The notes under the pieces are model-generated. The model was not told the origin of the DNA, made no database searches, and saw nothing but the letters and a program-made list of their open reading frames with translations. Shown one piece after another: positions 48,995-57,517 of a stretch of 64,000 bases of DNA (its first letter is position 1; each line of letters starts with the position of its first letter). The stretch lies in assembly GCF_050485565.1 (NCBI RefSeq), contig NZ_JBJHBQ010000001.1, positions 186,001 through 250,000 of the forward strand. The letters are read 5' to 3'. This stretch comes from Glycocaulis sp050485565 (lineage in GTDB: Bacteria; Pseudomonadota; Alphaproteobacteria; Caulobacterales; Maricaulaceae). The position numbers were made by a program, and so were the translations under genes.

Positions 48995-51163
48995 CTACCC
49001 CCTTTCCCCCGGCCGGTAAGCCTCCACCGCGCTTTCGCGCACCGCCTCGATGCTCATCGGCACGCGGCGCATCACCTCATCGGCAAAGTCCTGCATCTGG
49101 CTGGTATAGTGGGGGTCACCGGGGCGGTTGGACGAGCCGAAATGATGGACCGCCCACAGCGAGAACTCGCCGTCCGCATCCCATTCGGCCAGCATCACAA
49201 GGCCGTCGCCCGCGACCATGGAAAGCGTGCCATCGCCATTAAGCTGGCCATAGACCGCGCGCAGCGTATCCGGCCCGCCCTGCAGCGGCACCGCCACATC
49301 GCCGCGACGGATGAAGTTCACCTCCCGCCAGGGCGGATCAAGACGGCCATGGTGATCGGCCAGATACACCACGGCGTCGCGGAACGCTTCATCCAGCGGC
49401 GGCCTGGCCCGGCCGGCTGCGCGCGCGGTACCCACCGGCTGATAGGTAAGCAGCGATAGGGCCGCGTGGGGATTATCGAAATCGGCCCGTCCGTCCCATG
49501 CCTCGATAATGGCCAGCGCATCGGCCATGAGCGGCTCGTCCGACCAGTCCATGGCCAGCAGTTCGGCGCGCAATTGCATCGCCTGACTGTCGGGATGGAA
49601 GGAATGGTCCCACTTGATGGCCAGAAGCTCGTCCCGGCTGATCGTTTCCAGCGCGGCCAGCGCCGTGGTGGCGACAAGGCCGCGATTGGTCATATGCGTC
49701 TCGATGCCGAATGTGCGCGGGAAATCCGCCTCCTGCGGATCCTCATCGCCAAGCGTCACCCGGAAGGGCGTGTGGTTGGCGTCCACCACATAGCCCGCCG
49801 CCGGATCAACCATGTGCGGCAGGGCAGAGAAGGGCGCAAACTCGCTCCAGACGAGATCGGAGCGGTCACCGGGAAGAATGGCGCGCCAGTCCAGCCCCGG
49901 CTCATCAAGGCGCAGCGGCATGCGGGCATTATAGTAGCGCGCAATGCGCCCGGTGGAATCGCCCACCACCCGGTTGGTATTGCCCATGGCGAGCATTTCC
50001 ATGACTTCTTCGTATTCGGCGAGGGTCTGCGCCCGCATCAGCCGGTAGGTCTGCTCCACGCCGCGAAGATCGCCCTGTGTGGCATGACGGATGGCAAAGA
50101 CGCCGCGCTCGGTGCGCAGCACCGTGCCATGGACAGAGCGCTCAATGGGGCGCGTCACCTGAAACGCGAACGGCCCCCAGACATGGACCAGCATGCGCGC
50201 GGTGGAGCGCTCCAGCGGCACGTACTCACCGTCGAGCAGGTAGGAGCGGTCGTCCGGGCCAAGGGTGAGTTCATAGACATCAATCAGGTCCGGCCGGTTG
50301 ATGGTTGCCGCGTGCGCCATGCCCGGATTGGCGCCCAGATGCAGGACGGGAACGCCCGGAAACGTGCCGCCGGCAAAGTTCAGCCCTTCGTTCGATATCA
50401 TGTGGGCTTCATACCAGGCGACAGGGCCTTCAACCGGCTGGTGGGAGTTGATGACCACGCGCGTCGCGCCATCGTCCGAGCGCGAGGGCGCAACGGCAAT
50501 CGCATTGGAGCCGAGCTCGTGCTGCTCGCCCGGCGCGATGAAATGGACCTGAAGCTCCTGCCCGCGCGCGCCGTCGCGCTCCACATCCGGCGCAAAGAGA
50601 TCGGTGAGCACATCGCTCATCCCGTAGAAGAGCGGGAAGTAGAAGGCCGCGAGCGCCGCCACATCCCGGCCCGTCACCGGAAAGAGATCGCGCACACGCT
50701 CGTCCGGGTTGAGGGCCGCATAATAGTTCAACCCCGCCGCATAGCCGCTGAGCAAGGCGCGCGTGTCCAGCGTAAGCTGGGTCTCGTACTCGGCTGCGAC
50801 CAGATCGGTGACCCCCAGCGCCTGTACGAGATACGCGCCGCGTGCCTCGCTCTCGTCAGCGGCCAGCATTTCAGGGCCCAGAGCGGCGCGCAGGGCATAC
50901 TGGATGGTGGGAAAATCGTCTTCCGCATGGGCGTAAGCCAACGCAAAGGCGGCGTCCCCGTCGGTCGCGCCCAGCACGCGCGGCACACCCCATTCATCGC
51001 GGAAAATTTCCGCCTCGAAATGCATGGCGTCGGCCAGCGCCGCCTGCGTATCAAAGCTGCGCACCTCCAGCGGTACAAGGCGCAAGCCGGCCGCAAATGC
51101 GCCCGCAACCGCCAGCGCCAGCACCACCGGCACTGCGATGAGAATGATCCGCCCGATGCGCAT
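48995..51163 (-). CDS. Penicillin acylase family Ntn hydrolase, second
   Basis: 722 residues. An N-terminal membrane helix (about 4-26), alpha-chain region with FRDEWGVPRVLGATDGDAAFALAYAHAEDDF, then the self-cleavage site before Ser219 in LGSNAIAV. The rest is the beta chain, ending around residue 720. It is closer to the acyl-homoserine-lactone-acylase/aculeacin-acylase style than the enzyme at 15096 (the Ser context is LGSNAI rather than PGSNAW). The conserved His after the catalytic Ser, NSHQPVEGPVAWYEAHM, is present. It is divergent from the DUF1330 gene and upstream of the paraoxonase-like gene. Substrate unknown. Confidence 0.92.
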   Translation of the reverse strand: MRIGRIILIAVPVVLALAVAGAFAAGLRLVPLEVRSFDTQAALADAMHFEAEIFRDEWGVPRVLGATDGDAAFALAYAHAEDDFPTIQYALRAALGPEMLAADESEARGAYLVQALGVTDLVAAEYETQLTLDTRALLSGYAAGLNYYAALNPDERVRDLFPVTGRDVAALAAFYFPLFYGMSDVLTDLFAPDVERDGARGQELQVHFIAPGEQHELGSNAIAVAPSRSDDGATRVVINSHQPVEGPVAWYEAHMISNEGLNFAGGTFPGVPVLHLGANPGMAHAATINRPDLIDVYELTLGPDDRSYLLDGEYVPLERSTARMLVHVWGPFAFQVTRPIERSVHGTVLRTERGVFAIRHATQGDLRGVEQTYRLMRAQTLAEYEEVMEMLAMGNTNRVVGDSTGRIARYYNARMPLRLDEPGLDWRAILPGDRSDLVWSEFAPFSALPHMVDPAAGYVVDANHTPFRVTLGDEDPQEADFPRTFGIETHMTNRGLVATTALAALETISRDELLAIKWDHSFHPDSQAMQLRAELLAMDWSDEPLMADALAIIEAWDGRADFDNPHAALSLLTYQPVGTARAAGRARPPLDEAFRDAVVYLADHHGRLDPPWREVNFIRRGDVAVPLQGGPDTLRAVYGQLNGDGTLSMVAGDGLVMLAEWDADGEFSLWAVHHFGSSNRPGDPHYTSQMQDFADEVMRRVPMSIEAVRESAVEAYRPGERG

Positions 51164-51268
51164 GAAGGCCCCTCCCCGTTTCGTTTATTGGTGTGTCAGT
51201 GTGCATGACCGGGCGGCGGGCGCAATCTCCCGCTTGCGCCCATCCCCGCCGCATCGCACCATCACACC

Positions 51269-51685
51269 ATGAGCCATATCGACCCTACCCGCGACGCCTT
51301 CACCCTGTTCAAGGGCCTCGACCGCAGCCAGCCAGTCGAGATGCTGAACCTTTTGCGTTTCCGCGAGATCGCCGCCTATCCTGATGACCGCAAGATCAGC
51401 GGCGAGGAGGCATACAAGACCTATGGCCGCGAAAGCTCAGCCGTCTTTGCCCGTGTGGGTGGCAAGATCATCTGGCGCGGCCTGCCGCTGCTCACGCTGA
51501 TCGGCCCGGCGGAGGAGCGCTGGGACATGGCCTTCATCGCGGCCTATCCCAGCGCGAATGCCTTTCTGGAAATGGTCACAGACCCGCACTACCAGACACA
51601 CGCCGTGCCGCACCGTCAGGCGGCGGTCGCCGACAGCCGGCTGGTGCGCCATGCGCCGCTGCCGGCCGGGGACATGTTCGGCTAG
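51269..51685 (+). CDS. DUF1330-type protein
   Basis: 138 residues. The dimeric alpha/beta-barrel style of DUF1330/EthD-like proteins is seen in MLNLLRFRE (about 26-34), YKTYGRESSAVFARVGGKIIWRG, WDMAFIAAYPSANAFLEMVTDPHYQTHAVPHRQAAVADSRL. Such small proteins may be stress-related or bind small molecules; function is not established. A family B repeat follows its stop codon. No clear operon partner. Confidence 0.82.
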   Translation: MSHIDPTRDAFTLFKGLDRSQPVEMLNLLRFREIAAYPDDRKISGEEAYKTYGRESSAVFARVGGKIIWRGLPLLTLIGPAEERWDMAFIAAYPSANAFLEMVTDPHYQTHAVPHRQAAVADSRLVRHAPLPAGDMFG

Positions 51686-51698
51686 GGTGGGCGATGTC

Positions 51699-51806
51699 CT
51701 CCCCCGTTTACGGGGAAGGTGTCTGGCTTGCCAGACGGAGGGGGGAGCTTGTTTCGATAATCCCCCCCTCGGCCCTCCGGGCCACTCCCCCCGTAAACGG
51801 GGGGAG
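51699..51806. repeat. Family B palindromic intergenic repeat, second copy
   Basis: Copy of 19474-19583: ends are inverted copies of the CTCCCCCGTTTACGGGG block. The inner hairpin is GTCTGGC-TT-GCCAGAC where the other copy has GTCAGC-GCA-GCTGAC, so the stem sequence differs yet still pairs; the second hairpin is GGCCC-TCC-GGGCC. It lies between the convergent DUF1330 and HAD genes. Confidence 0.85.
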
Positions 51807-51830
51807 ACAACACTGACTACGCCCGGCGAA

Positions 51831-52502
51831 CTAGACGCCCAGCAGCTTGGCCAGCTCATCCACGCTGCCTGCATAGGCAGGGGCCTTGGCCGCCACCGCC
51901 TCGCGGCGTACCACCCCGCCAAAGCCGATAAAGGCATCAGCCCCGCCGCTGGCAAACGCCTCAAAATCAGTGATGCCATCGCCTACCATGACGGCGAGAT
52001 CCGCGCCGGTCAGGCTTTTGAGCGCCGCCGCCACCGGACCCTTGCCGCCAGAGCGCGAGAGCGGATTGTCCCGGTCAAAATCGGTCACCTTGCCGTCGGC
52101 ATCGAAGATAAAGCGATTGGCGCGGACATCGCCCGGCATGAAGCCGAGCGTGGAGAGCGCTGGCCCGAGAAGTTCCAGAAACCCGCCCGACACCGCGAAC
52201 ACGCCATGACCCTTGCCGCGCAAGGCATGGGTCAGCTCGAACATGCCGGGTGTTATCAGCTCTGCCAGCGCCACTGAAGCCGGCATGATGTCATCATTGG
52301 TGAGCCCGGCTATCGCGATGCGCTGTTCCAGCGATTGCCGGAAATCGAGCGCTCCGGCCATGCCCTTGTCGGTGATTGCGGCGAGCTCGGCTGCACGCGC
52401 CTTGCCGCCCGGCTGGCTGGCGAGCGCGCGGGCCACGGCGAAATCGAGGCTCTCCACCTTCAATAGCGTGGAATCGACGTCAAAAATGATGATGCGTGCC
52501 AT
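51831..52502 (-). CDS. HAD-family phosphatase, phosphoserine phosphatase-like
   Basis: 223 residues of the HAD-IB type. Motif I FDVDSTL with nucleophile Asp8 and acid/base Asp10; motif II VSGGF; motif III Lys in the SGGKGPVAAALK region; motif IV GDGITDFEAF. The cap region (about 20-85) is helical. The closest known style is SerB-like phosphoserine phosphatase, which makes L-serine, but related members hydrolyse other phosphate esters. It follows msrA by 27 bases in the same direction. Cytoplasmic. Confidence 0.85.
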   Translation of the reverse strand: MARIIIFDVDSTLLKVESLDFAVARALASQPGGKARAAELAAITDKGMAGALDFRQSLEQRIAIAGLTNDDIMPASVALAELITPGMFELTHALRGKGHGVFAVSGGFLELLGPALSTLGFMPGDVRANRFIFDADGKVTDFDRDNPLSRSGGKGPVAAALKSLTGADLAVMVGDGITDFEAFASGGADAFIGFGGVVRREAVAAKAPAYAGSVDELAKLLGV

Positions 52503-52529
52503 CAGCCCTGCCCTGCTGCGCTGCCGGGC

Positions 52530-53198
52530 CTAGCCCGCAGCGCTGATCCCGGTGCCGATAGGGCAGGTCACGCCCGTGCCGCCAATGCCGCAATAGCCAG
52601 CCGGGTTCTTGGCAAGATATTGCTGGTGATAGTCCTCGGCATAGTAGAACGGCCCGGCCTCGCGGATCTCGGTCGTCACCGCGCCGCGCCCCGCCTCTTT
52701 CAGGGCTGTCTCATAGGCTTTCGCTGATGCCTCGGCGGCCTTCTTCTGGTCCTTGCTGGTCCAGTAGATGGCAGAGCGGTACTGCGTGCCGACATCATTG
52801 CCCTGACGCATGCCTTGTGTCGGGTCATGGCTCTCCCAGAACACTTTGAGGAGCGTCTCGTAGCTGATCCTTTTCGGATCATAGACCACCCGCACCACTT
52901 CGGTATGTCCGGTAAGGCCCGAGCACACCTCCTCATAGGTGGGGTTCGGCGTGATGCCGCCCGCATAGCCCGCCGCCGTGTTCACCACGCCCGGCAACTG
53001 CCAGAACACGCGCTCCACACCCCAGAAGCAGCCCATGGCGAAAACCGCTTCCTCATGCCCTGCTGGCACGGGGGCTTTGAGCGTACCGCCCTTGACGAAA
53101 TGGGCCGCCGCCGTCGGCACGGCCTGGATACGGCCGGGCAGGGCTTGCCCTGCCGGTACCAGCTCGGTTTTCCAGCGCGGGTCAGCATTAAGGGCCAT
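52530..53198 (-). CDS. msrA: Peptide-methionine (S)-S-oxide reductase MsrA
   Basis: 222 residues from the ATG at 53198, with GGAG 9 bases upstream; longer starts (53219, 53258) lack better sites. The catalytic GCFWGVE motif has Cys57. The later Gly-rich YCGIGGTGVTCPIGTG tail contains the resolving cysteines. The conserved segments TEVVRVVYDP, FWESHDPTQG and DVGTQYRSAIY are all in place. The enzyme repairs the S isomer of methionine sulfoxide in proteins, using thioredoxin. The N-terminal 45 residues are an extension common in alphaproteobacterial homologues. Confidence 0.95.
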   Translation of the reverse strand: MALNADPRWKTELVPAGQALPGRIQAVPTAAAHFVKGGTLKAPVPAGHEEAVFAMGCFWGVERVFWQLPGVVNTAAGYAGGITPNPTYEEVCSGLTGHTEVVRVVYDPKRISYETLLKVFWESHDPTQGMRQGNDVGTQYRSAIYWTSKDQKKAAEASAKAYETALKEAGRGAVTTEIREAGPFYYAEDYHQQYLAKNPAGYCGIGGTGVTCPIGTGISAAG

Positions 53199-53365
53199 TG
53201 CGATCAATCTCCGGAGCATTGTCTTCCAGCATATAGGCGCTGTGGGGGAAAACGCCATCGCCGCGTGTCAGAACCCTGTCATGACTGGTCATCAAGCCAC
53301 CACTATCGCATCGTTATTACGCAGACCGCCTCCGGGCGCCTGTGACCGGAGCAAGGGGCTTTACG

Positions 53366-54313
53366 ATGACGATCACGATGACCGTCCTGTTCATCGGCGC
53401 AGGACTGGCGCTATTGGTGGCGGGCGGCGAAAGCCTCGTGCGAGGGGCATCTGGCCTCGCAAGGCGGCTCGGCATCTCGCCCCTGCTGATCGGGCTTGTC
53501 GTTGTGGGCTTTGGCACCTCGACACCGGAGCTGACGACTTCCATGGCAGCGGCCTTGCGCGATGCGCCTGAGATCGCTGTCGGCAATGTCATCGGCTCGA
53601 ACATTGCCAATATCCTGCTGATCCTCGGCCTTGCTGCCCTGCTGCGCCCGATCCGGATCGATCCGCGCCCCTTCCGCCGCGATGGCACCGCGCTGGCGAT
53701 TTCTGCGCTTGCCGGTGCCGTGGCGCTCGCGTTCGTGGGGCTGGAGCGCTGGGTCGGCGCGGTGCTGCTGACTGGCCTTGCCGTCTATCTTCTCGTCTCA
53801 TGGCTGACCAGCAGGGACCGCTCCGCCGCGCAGGAAGAGGCCGCACCCGCCACAAGACCTGCCGGGCGGCTCCGGGTCGAGCTTGCCTTCCTCGGCGCAG
53901 GCTTTGCCGGTGTGATCTTTGGCGCGGGGCTGCTCGTTGACGGGGCGGTCTCGGCGGCAACGGCGCTTGGCGTATCGCAAGCCGTGATCGGGCTTACCAT
54001 CGTGGCGGTTGGCACGTCCCTGCCGGAGCTGGCAGCCTCGTTGAGCGCTGCCCGGCGCGGCGAAGGAGATATCGCCTTTGGCAATATAGTCGGCTCCAAC
54101 ATTTTCAATATTCTGGGAATTCTGGGCATTACCGCCCTTGTCTCGCCCTTGCAGGTGACAGGCGGGCTGGCGGGAAGCGACCTTGGGGTCATGCTCGCCG
54201 CCAGCGCGCTTTTGCTGGCTCTCGCCATCTGGAAGCAGCGCCTGTCGCGGCTTCACGGCGCGATCTTCCTCGCCCTCTACGCAGCCTATATCGCATCCAT
54301 GGCACTGGCCTGA
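53366..54313 (+). CDS. Calcium/sodium antiporter (CaCA family)
   Basis: 315 residues from the ATG at 53366 with AAGGGG 7 bases upstream. Ten membrane helices in two inverted repeats. Each half carries the alpha-repeat that forms the ion site: GFGTSTPELTTS...GNVIGSNIANILLILG in the first and GTSLPELAASLSAARRGEGD...GNIVGSNIFNILGILG in the second. It swaps calcium for sodium or protons across the inner membrane. The tRNA-Ser gene follows after 83 bases. Confidence 0.93.
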   Translation: MTITMTVLFIGAGLALLVAGGESLVRGASGLARRLGISPLLIGLVVVGFGTSTPELTTSMAAALRDAPEIAVGNVIGSNIANILLILGLAALLRPIRIDPRPFRRDGTALAISALAGAVALAFVGLERWVGAVLLTGLAVYLLVSWLTSRDRSAAQEEAAPATRPAGRLRVELAFLGAGFAGVIFGAGLLVDGAVSAATALGVSQAVIGLTIVAVGTSLPELAASLSAARRGEGDIAFGNIVGSNIFNILGILGITALVSPLQVTGGLAGSDLGVMLAASALLLALAIWKQRLSRLHGAIFLALYAAYIASMALA

Positions 54314-54396
54314 GCGGGCCAGATGCGCCATGCACAGCGCCCCTCTGCCAGCGCGCTTGACTGGACCGGGTTCTCAGATAGTTTGCGCCGCCTCGC

Positions 54397-54486
54397 GGTG
54401 AGGTGGCCGAGTGGTCGAAGGCGCACGCCTGGAACGCGTGTAGGCGGGAAACCGTCTCGTGGGTTCGAATCCCACCCTCACCGCCA
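54397..54486 (+). tRNA. tRNA-Ser (anticodon GGA)
   Basis: Acceptor stem GGTGAGG (54397-54403) pairs with CCTCACC (54476-54482), followed by G and an encoded CCA (54484-54486). The anticodon arm is CACGC-CTGGAAC-GCGTG, giving anticodon GGA, which reads TCC and TCT. A long variable arm (TAGGCGGGAAACCGTCTC region) is typical of serine tRNAs, and GGTTCGAATCC is the T-arm. The gap from the tRNA to the next gene (54487-54731) is AT-richer than the average but holds no gene I can support. Confidence 0.95.
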
Positions 54487-54630
54487 CGAGTTTGTTCCCA
54501 GTATAAACTTGCATTTTGAATGTAATTCGGTTCGCCCGGCGTGATGGCGGGTCTTTGCCATGCGTTTAGTAATGTGCGGCGGTGAGTATCCGTTCTGATG
54601 GGCGGTACGGAGCAGCACGGCTTACATTAC

Positions 54631-54644
54631 ATCCTATTTAGGAT
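54631..54644. promoter_or_regulatory. Palindrome ATCCTATTTAGGAT
   Basis: A perfect 14-base palindrome in the AT-richer gap, 88 bases before the serine hydrolase start. It is likely to lie near the promoter of that gene and could be an operator; no regulator is seen nearby. Confidence 0.35.
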
Positions 54645-54731
54645 TAAGTTTTCTGATCAGGATTGCTTTTTCATCTTCGCGGTGGTTCCCTGCCGGCCAA
54701 GCGCCATGCGCTGTCTGTCTGGAGGGATCAA

Positions 54732-55904
54732 ATGAACCGCTTGCTTGCCTGTGCCTTTCTGGCCTTCGCCCTGGTCCTGCCAGCGACAGGCGCGATTCCA
54801 GCCGAAGCGCGTCAGGCTGACCCCGATACCGCCATCGTCCGGCTGGAAAGCGCGGTAGATGCCTTTGCCCGCAATGTGCTGGAGGAGGCTCAGGCGCCCG
54901 GCCTGTCGATCGGCATTGCCCGTGGCGGCGAGACGCTTCTGGTGCGTGGCTATGGCCTTGCCAATCTGGAGCATCAGGTGCCGGTAAGCGGCGACACCGT
55001 GTTCCGCATCGGCTCTGTCACCAAGCAGTTCACGGCGGCCGCCATTCTTCTGCTGGCAGAAGACGGCCGGCTGAGCCTTGATGATACGCTGAACCAGTAT
55101 TTCCCCGATTTTCCACGCAGTGATGAAGTGACGGTGCGCCAGCTTCTCCAGCACACATCCGGCATCAGCAATTACACATCGTTCGATGGCTTCATGGACA
55201 CCACTGCGCCGCTGGACCATGACGAGGCGCGCATGGTCGCCTATATCGCAAGCGCTGATCCGCTCTACGATTTTGATCCGGGCACGGGCTGGAGCTACTC
55301 CAATTCGGGCTACATGCTGCTGGACTATATCGCCGAGCGTGTGGCGGGCGAGCCGCTGGCTGATTTCCTGAAAACGCGCATCTTTGATCCGCTGGGCATG
55401 GACGATACCCGTATGGACGATGCCGCCGAGATCGTGCCGCACCGCGCGCAAGGCTATGACGCCGCGCCGGATACGGAGGCCGGTTTTACCAATGCCGGCT
55501 ATCTGTCGCTTTCGGTCGCAGCCGGAGCCGGCGCCATCCGGTCCACCCCGCAAGACATGATCGTGTGGACGCAGGCACTGCTGAACGGCGATGTGGTCTC
55601 CTCAGACAGTCTGACCTTGATGCTGGAACCGGCGCGCCTGAATGATGGCAGCCTGGCCCGAGACTTCCTGGTGGATCCCCATCCGGCCCTTGCCAATATG
55701 GATTACGGCTTTGGCATTATGACCGGTGACCGCCACGGGCACCGCTTTATCGGCCATGGCGGCTCCATCCCCGGCTTCAATGCCTCGCTGAACCATTATC
55801 CTGATCAGGACGTCACCATCGTGCTGCTGGTCAACACGATCGGCCCGGCAGCGCGCGGCGCGCCTGTTCTGGCCGAAGCGGTTTTCGAGGCCCTTGCCGA
55901 CTGA
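54732..55904 (+). CDS. Secreted serine hydrolase, class C beta-lactamase fold
   Basis: 390 residues from the ATG at 54732, with GGAGGG 5 bases upstream. Signal peptide about 1-28 (ending AEA). SxxK is SVTK with Ser95 and Lys98; the second motif is YSN in WSYSNSGY; HGG in FIGHGGSIPG replaces KTG. This fits the esterase EstB/D-aminopeptidase/beta-lactamase class C superfamily, most likely a peptidase or esterase in the periplasm. It is followed by a second member after 32 bases, in the same unit. The enzyme lacks any sign of resistance function. Confidence 0.92.
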   Translation: MNRLLACAFLAFALVLPATGAIPAEARQADPDTAIVRLESAVDAFARNVLEEAQAPGLSIGIARGGETLLVRGYGLANLEHQVPVSGDTVFRIGSVTKQFTAAAILLLAEDGRLSLDDTLNQYFPDFPRSDEVTVRQLLQHTSGISNYTSFDGFMDTTAPLDHDEARMVAYIASADPLYDFDPGTGWSYSNSGYMLLDYIAERVAGEPLADFLKTRIFDPLGMDDTRMDDAAEIVPHRAQGYDAAPDTEAGFTNAGYLSLSVAAGAGAIRSTPQDMIVWTQALLNGDVVSSDSLTLMLEPARLNDGSLARDFLVDPHPALANMDYGFGIMTGDRHGHRFIGHGGSIPGFNASLNHYPDQDVTIVLLVNTIGPAARGAPVLAEAVFEALAD

Positions 55905-55936
55905 TCACATCAAAAGAATACGAGGGGAGTAAATCC

Positions 55937-57454
55937 ATGACCGCAATCCGTACCCTGCTGATGGCGACATCAGCCGCCGCGCTGGCCATGACACCGGCGG
56001 CGCTGGCTCCGGCGATGGCCCAGCCAGCCCCGTCTGCTGCCAGCTTCAACGAGGAAGCGCTGGACACCCTGCCCGCCTTCATTGACGGCGTGATGGCCCA
56101 GCAGATCGCTTCGCGCGAGGTGTCGGGCGCTCTGGTCACGGTGGTCCATCAGGGCGAAGTAGTGATGAGCCGGGGCTACGGATTTGTCGATGTCGAAAAC
56201 CGTATTCCGGTCGATGGCGAGAGCACGCTTTTCCGGCCCGGCTCCATCTCGAAAATGTTCACCTGGATCGCGCTGGCACAGCTGATCGAGCAGGGCCATG
56301 TCTCGCTGGACGACGATGTGAACGATCATATCGATTTCGAGATCGAGCCCTTTGACGGCCAGCCGATTACCGTGCGCGACCTGTTCCAGCACACGCCGGG
56401 CATGAGCGATATTGGCGGGTTTACGACGACGAACGTGGAAGAGCTGGTCGATCACGCCGAATGGACGCGCAATAATGTCCCGCAGCGCGTCACCGCGCCG
56501 GGCGTGGAAGTGGCCTATTCCAACTGGGGTACATCGCTGGCGGGCTATATCGTGGAGCAGGTGACGGGCGAGCATTTCGCCGAATATGTGGACAACCACA
56601 TCTTCGCGCCGCTCGGCATGACCTCCTCGACCTTCCGAGAGCCTTTGCCTGCCGGGTTGGCGGATCGCATCGCGCTCGGCCACGATCTCGAGAACGGGCG
56701 CTATACCGCCCGGTCATTTGACTATTATTCCATGGTGATGCCTGCCGGATCGGCCACGGTCAGCGGGCCGGACATGGCGCGCTTCATGATCGCCATGCTG
56801 AATAATGGCGCACTGGACGGGACGCGTATCCTCTCTGAAGAGCTGGTGGCATTGCTGGAAACCAACTCGATTGCCAATGCGCCGCGCCTGCCCGGCATGG
56901 CGCACGGCTATCTGATCTATCGCGAGGAAGGGCCGCGTCTTATCGGCCATGCCGGGGCGATGCGCGATTTCCGCTCCAACATGATCCTTTCACCGGAAAC
57001 CGGCACTGGCGTTTTCCTCTCCATCGTGGCGGCCCCTGCCGGACGCCCGGCGCAAGGCGAGCTGAGCGCCGCGATCACCGGGCGGCTCTTCCCGCAAGCG
57101 CCTGCGCCGCGCTGGAGCGAAGCGGCCGAGGCGGAGCAGTTTGCAGGGCGCTACCTCGTCAACCGGCGCGATCATTCGGCCGAGCCGCACCCGCTGATGC
57201 ATGCGGAGGTGGAAGCTGTTGGCTCCAACGCCATCACCATCACGGCAATCGGCCAGACGCAGTATTTCGAGCAGATCCAGTCGGGACTGTTTGAGCAGGT
57301 AACGGGCCTGCGCGAAGGCGGACCCTTTGACCGGGTGGAGTTTTATGGCGAGCCGGGCGCATGGCGGCTCTCATTCGCCAGCCAGCCCTTCATGAACTGG
57401 CACTATGCCGGCCCGCTTGAAGACAGTGACGAGGAGGACGGCGCGGCGCGCTGA
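55937..57454 (+). CDS. Second secreted serine hydrolase, class C beta-lactamase fold
   Basis: 505 residues with GAGGGGAG before the ATG. Signal peptide about 1-28 (ending AMA). SxxK is SISK with Ser103 and Lys106; YSN in VAYSNWGTS; HAG in LIGHAGAMRDF. The extra C-terminal domain of about 130 residues (from about 370) forms a beta-rich module found in longer family members. It lies 32 bases after its paralogue, so the two are probably co-expressed and may act on related envelope or diet-derived peptides or esters. It ends before the terminator at 57480. Confidence 0.92.
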   Translation: MTAIRTLLMATSAAALAMTPAALAPAMAQPAPSAASFNEEALDTLPAFIDGVMAQQIASREVSGALVTVVHQGEVVMSRGYGFVDVENRIPVDGESTLFRPGSISKMFTWIALAQLIEQGHVSLDDDVNDHIDFEIEPFDGQPITVRDLFQHTPGMSDIGGFTTTNVEELVDHAEWTRNNVPQRVTAPGVEVAYSNWGTSLAGYIVEQVTGEHFAEYVDNHIFAPLGMTSSTFREPLPAGLADRIALGHDLENGRYTARSFDYYSMVMPAGSATVSGPDMARFMIAMLNNGALDGTRILSEELVALLETNSIANAPRLPGMAHGYLIYREEGPRLIGHAGAMRDFRSNMILSPETGTGVFLSIVAAPAGRPAQGELSAAITGRLFPQAPAPRWSEAAEAEQFAGRYLVNRRDHSAEPHPLMHAEVEAVGSNAITITAIGQTQYFEQIQSGLFEQVTGLREGGPFDRVEFYGEPGAWRLSFASQPFMNWHYAGPLEDSDEEDGAAR

Positions 57455-57479
57455 CCCACACTGACGGGAGAGCGACAGG

Positions 57480-57511
57480 CAAGGGCGGGGTCAGGTCTGG
57501 CTCCGCCCTTG
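57480..57511. terminator. Two-way terminator between convergent genes
   Basis: Nine-base arms CAAGGGCGG and CCGCCCTTG (57480-57488, 57503-57511) with a 14-base loop lie 25 bases after the hydrolase stop and 6 bases before the stop of the convergent acyl-CoA dehydrogenase. The plus-strand follow-on is TTCCTCTT. Confidence 0.65.
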
Positions 57512-57517
57512 TTCCTC

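Noticed and set aside
54397..54660. tRNA-Ser as the attachment site of a genomic island.
   Set aside because: There is no integrase gene, no direct repeat of the tRNA 3' end in the window and no block of foreign genes downstream.
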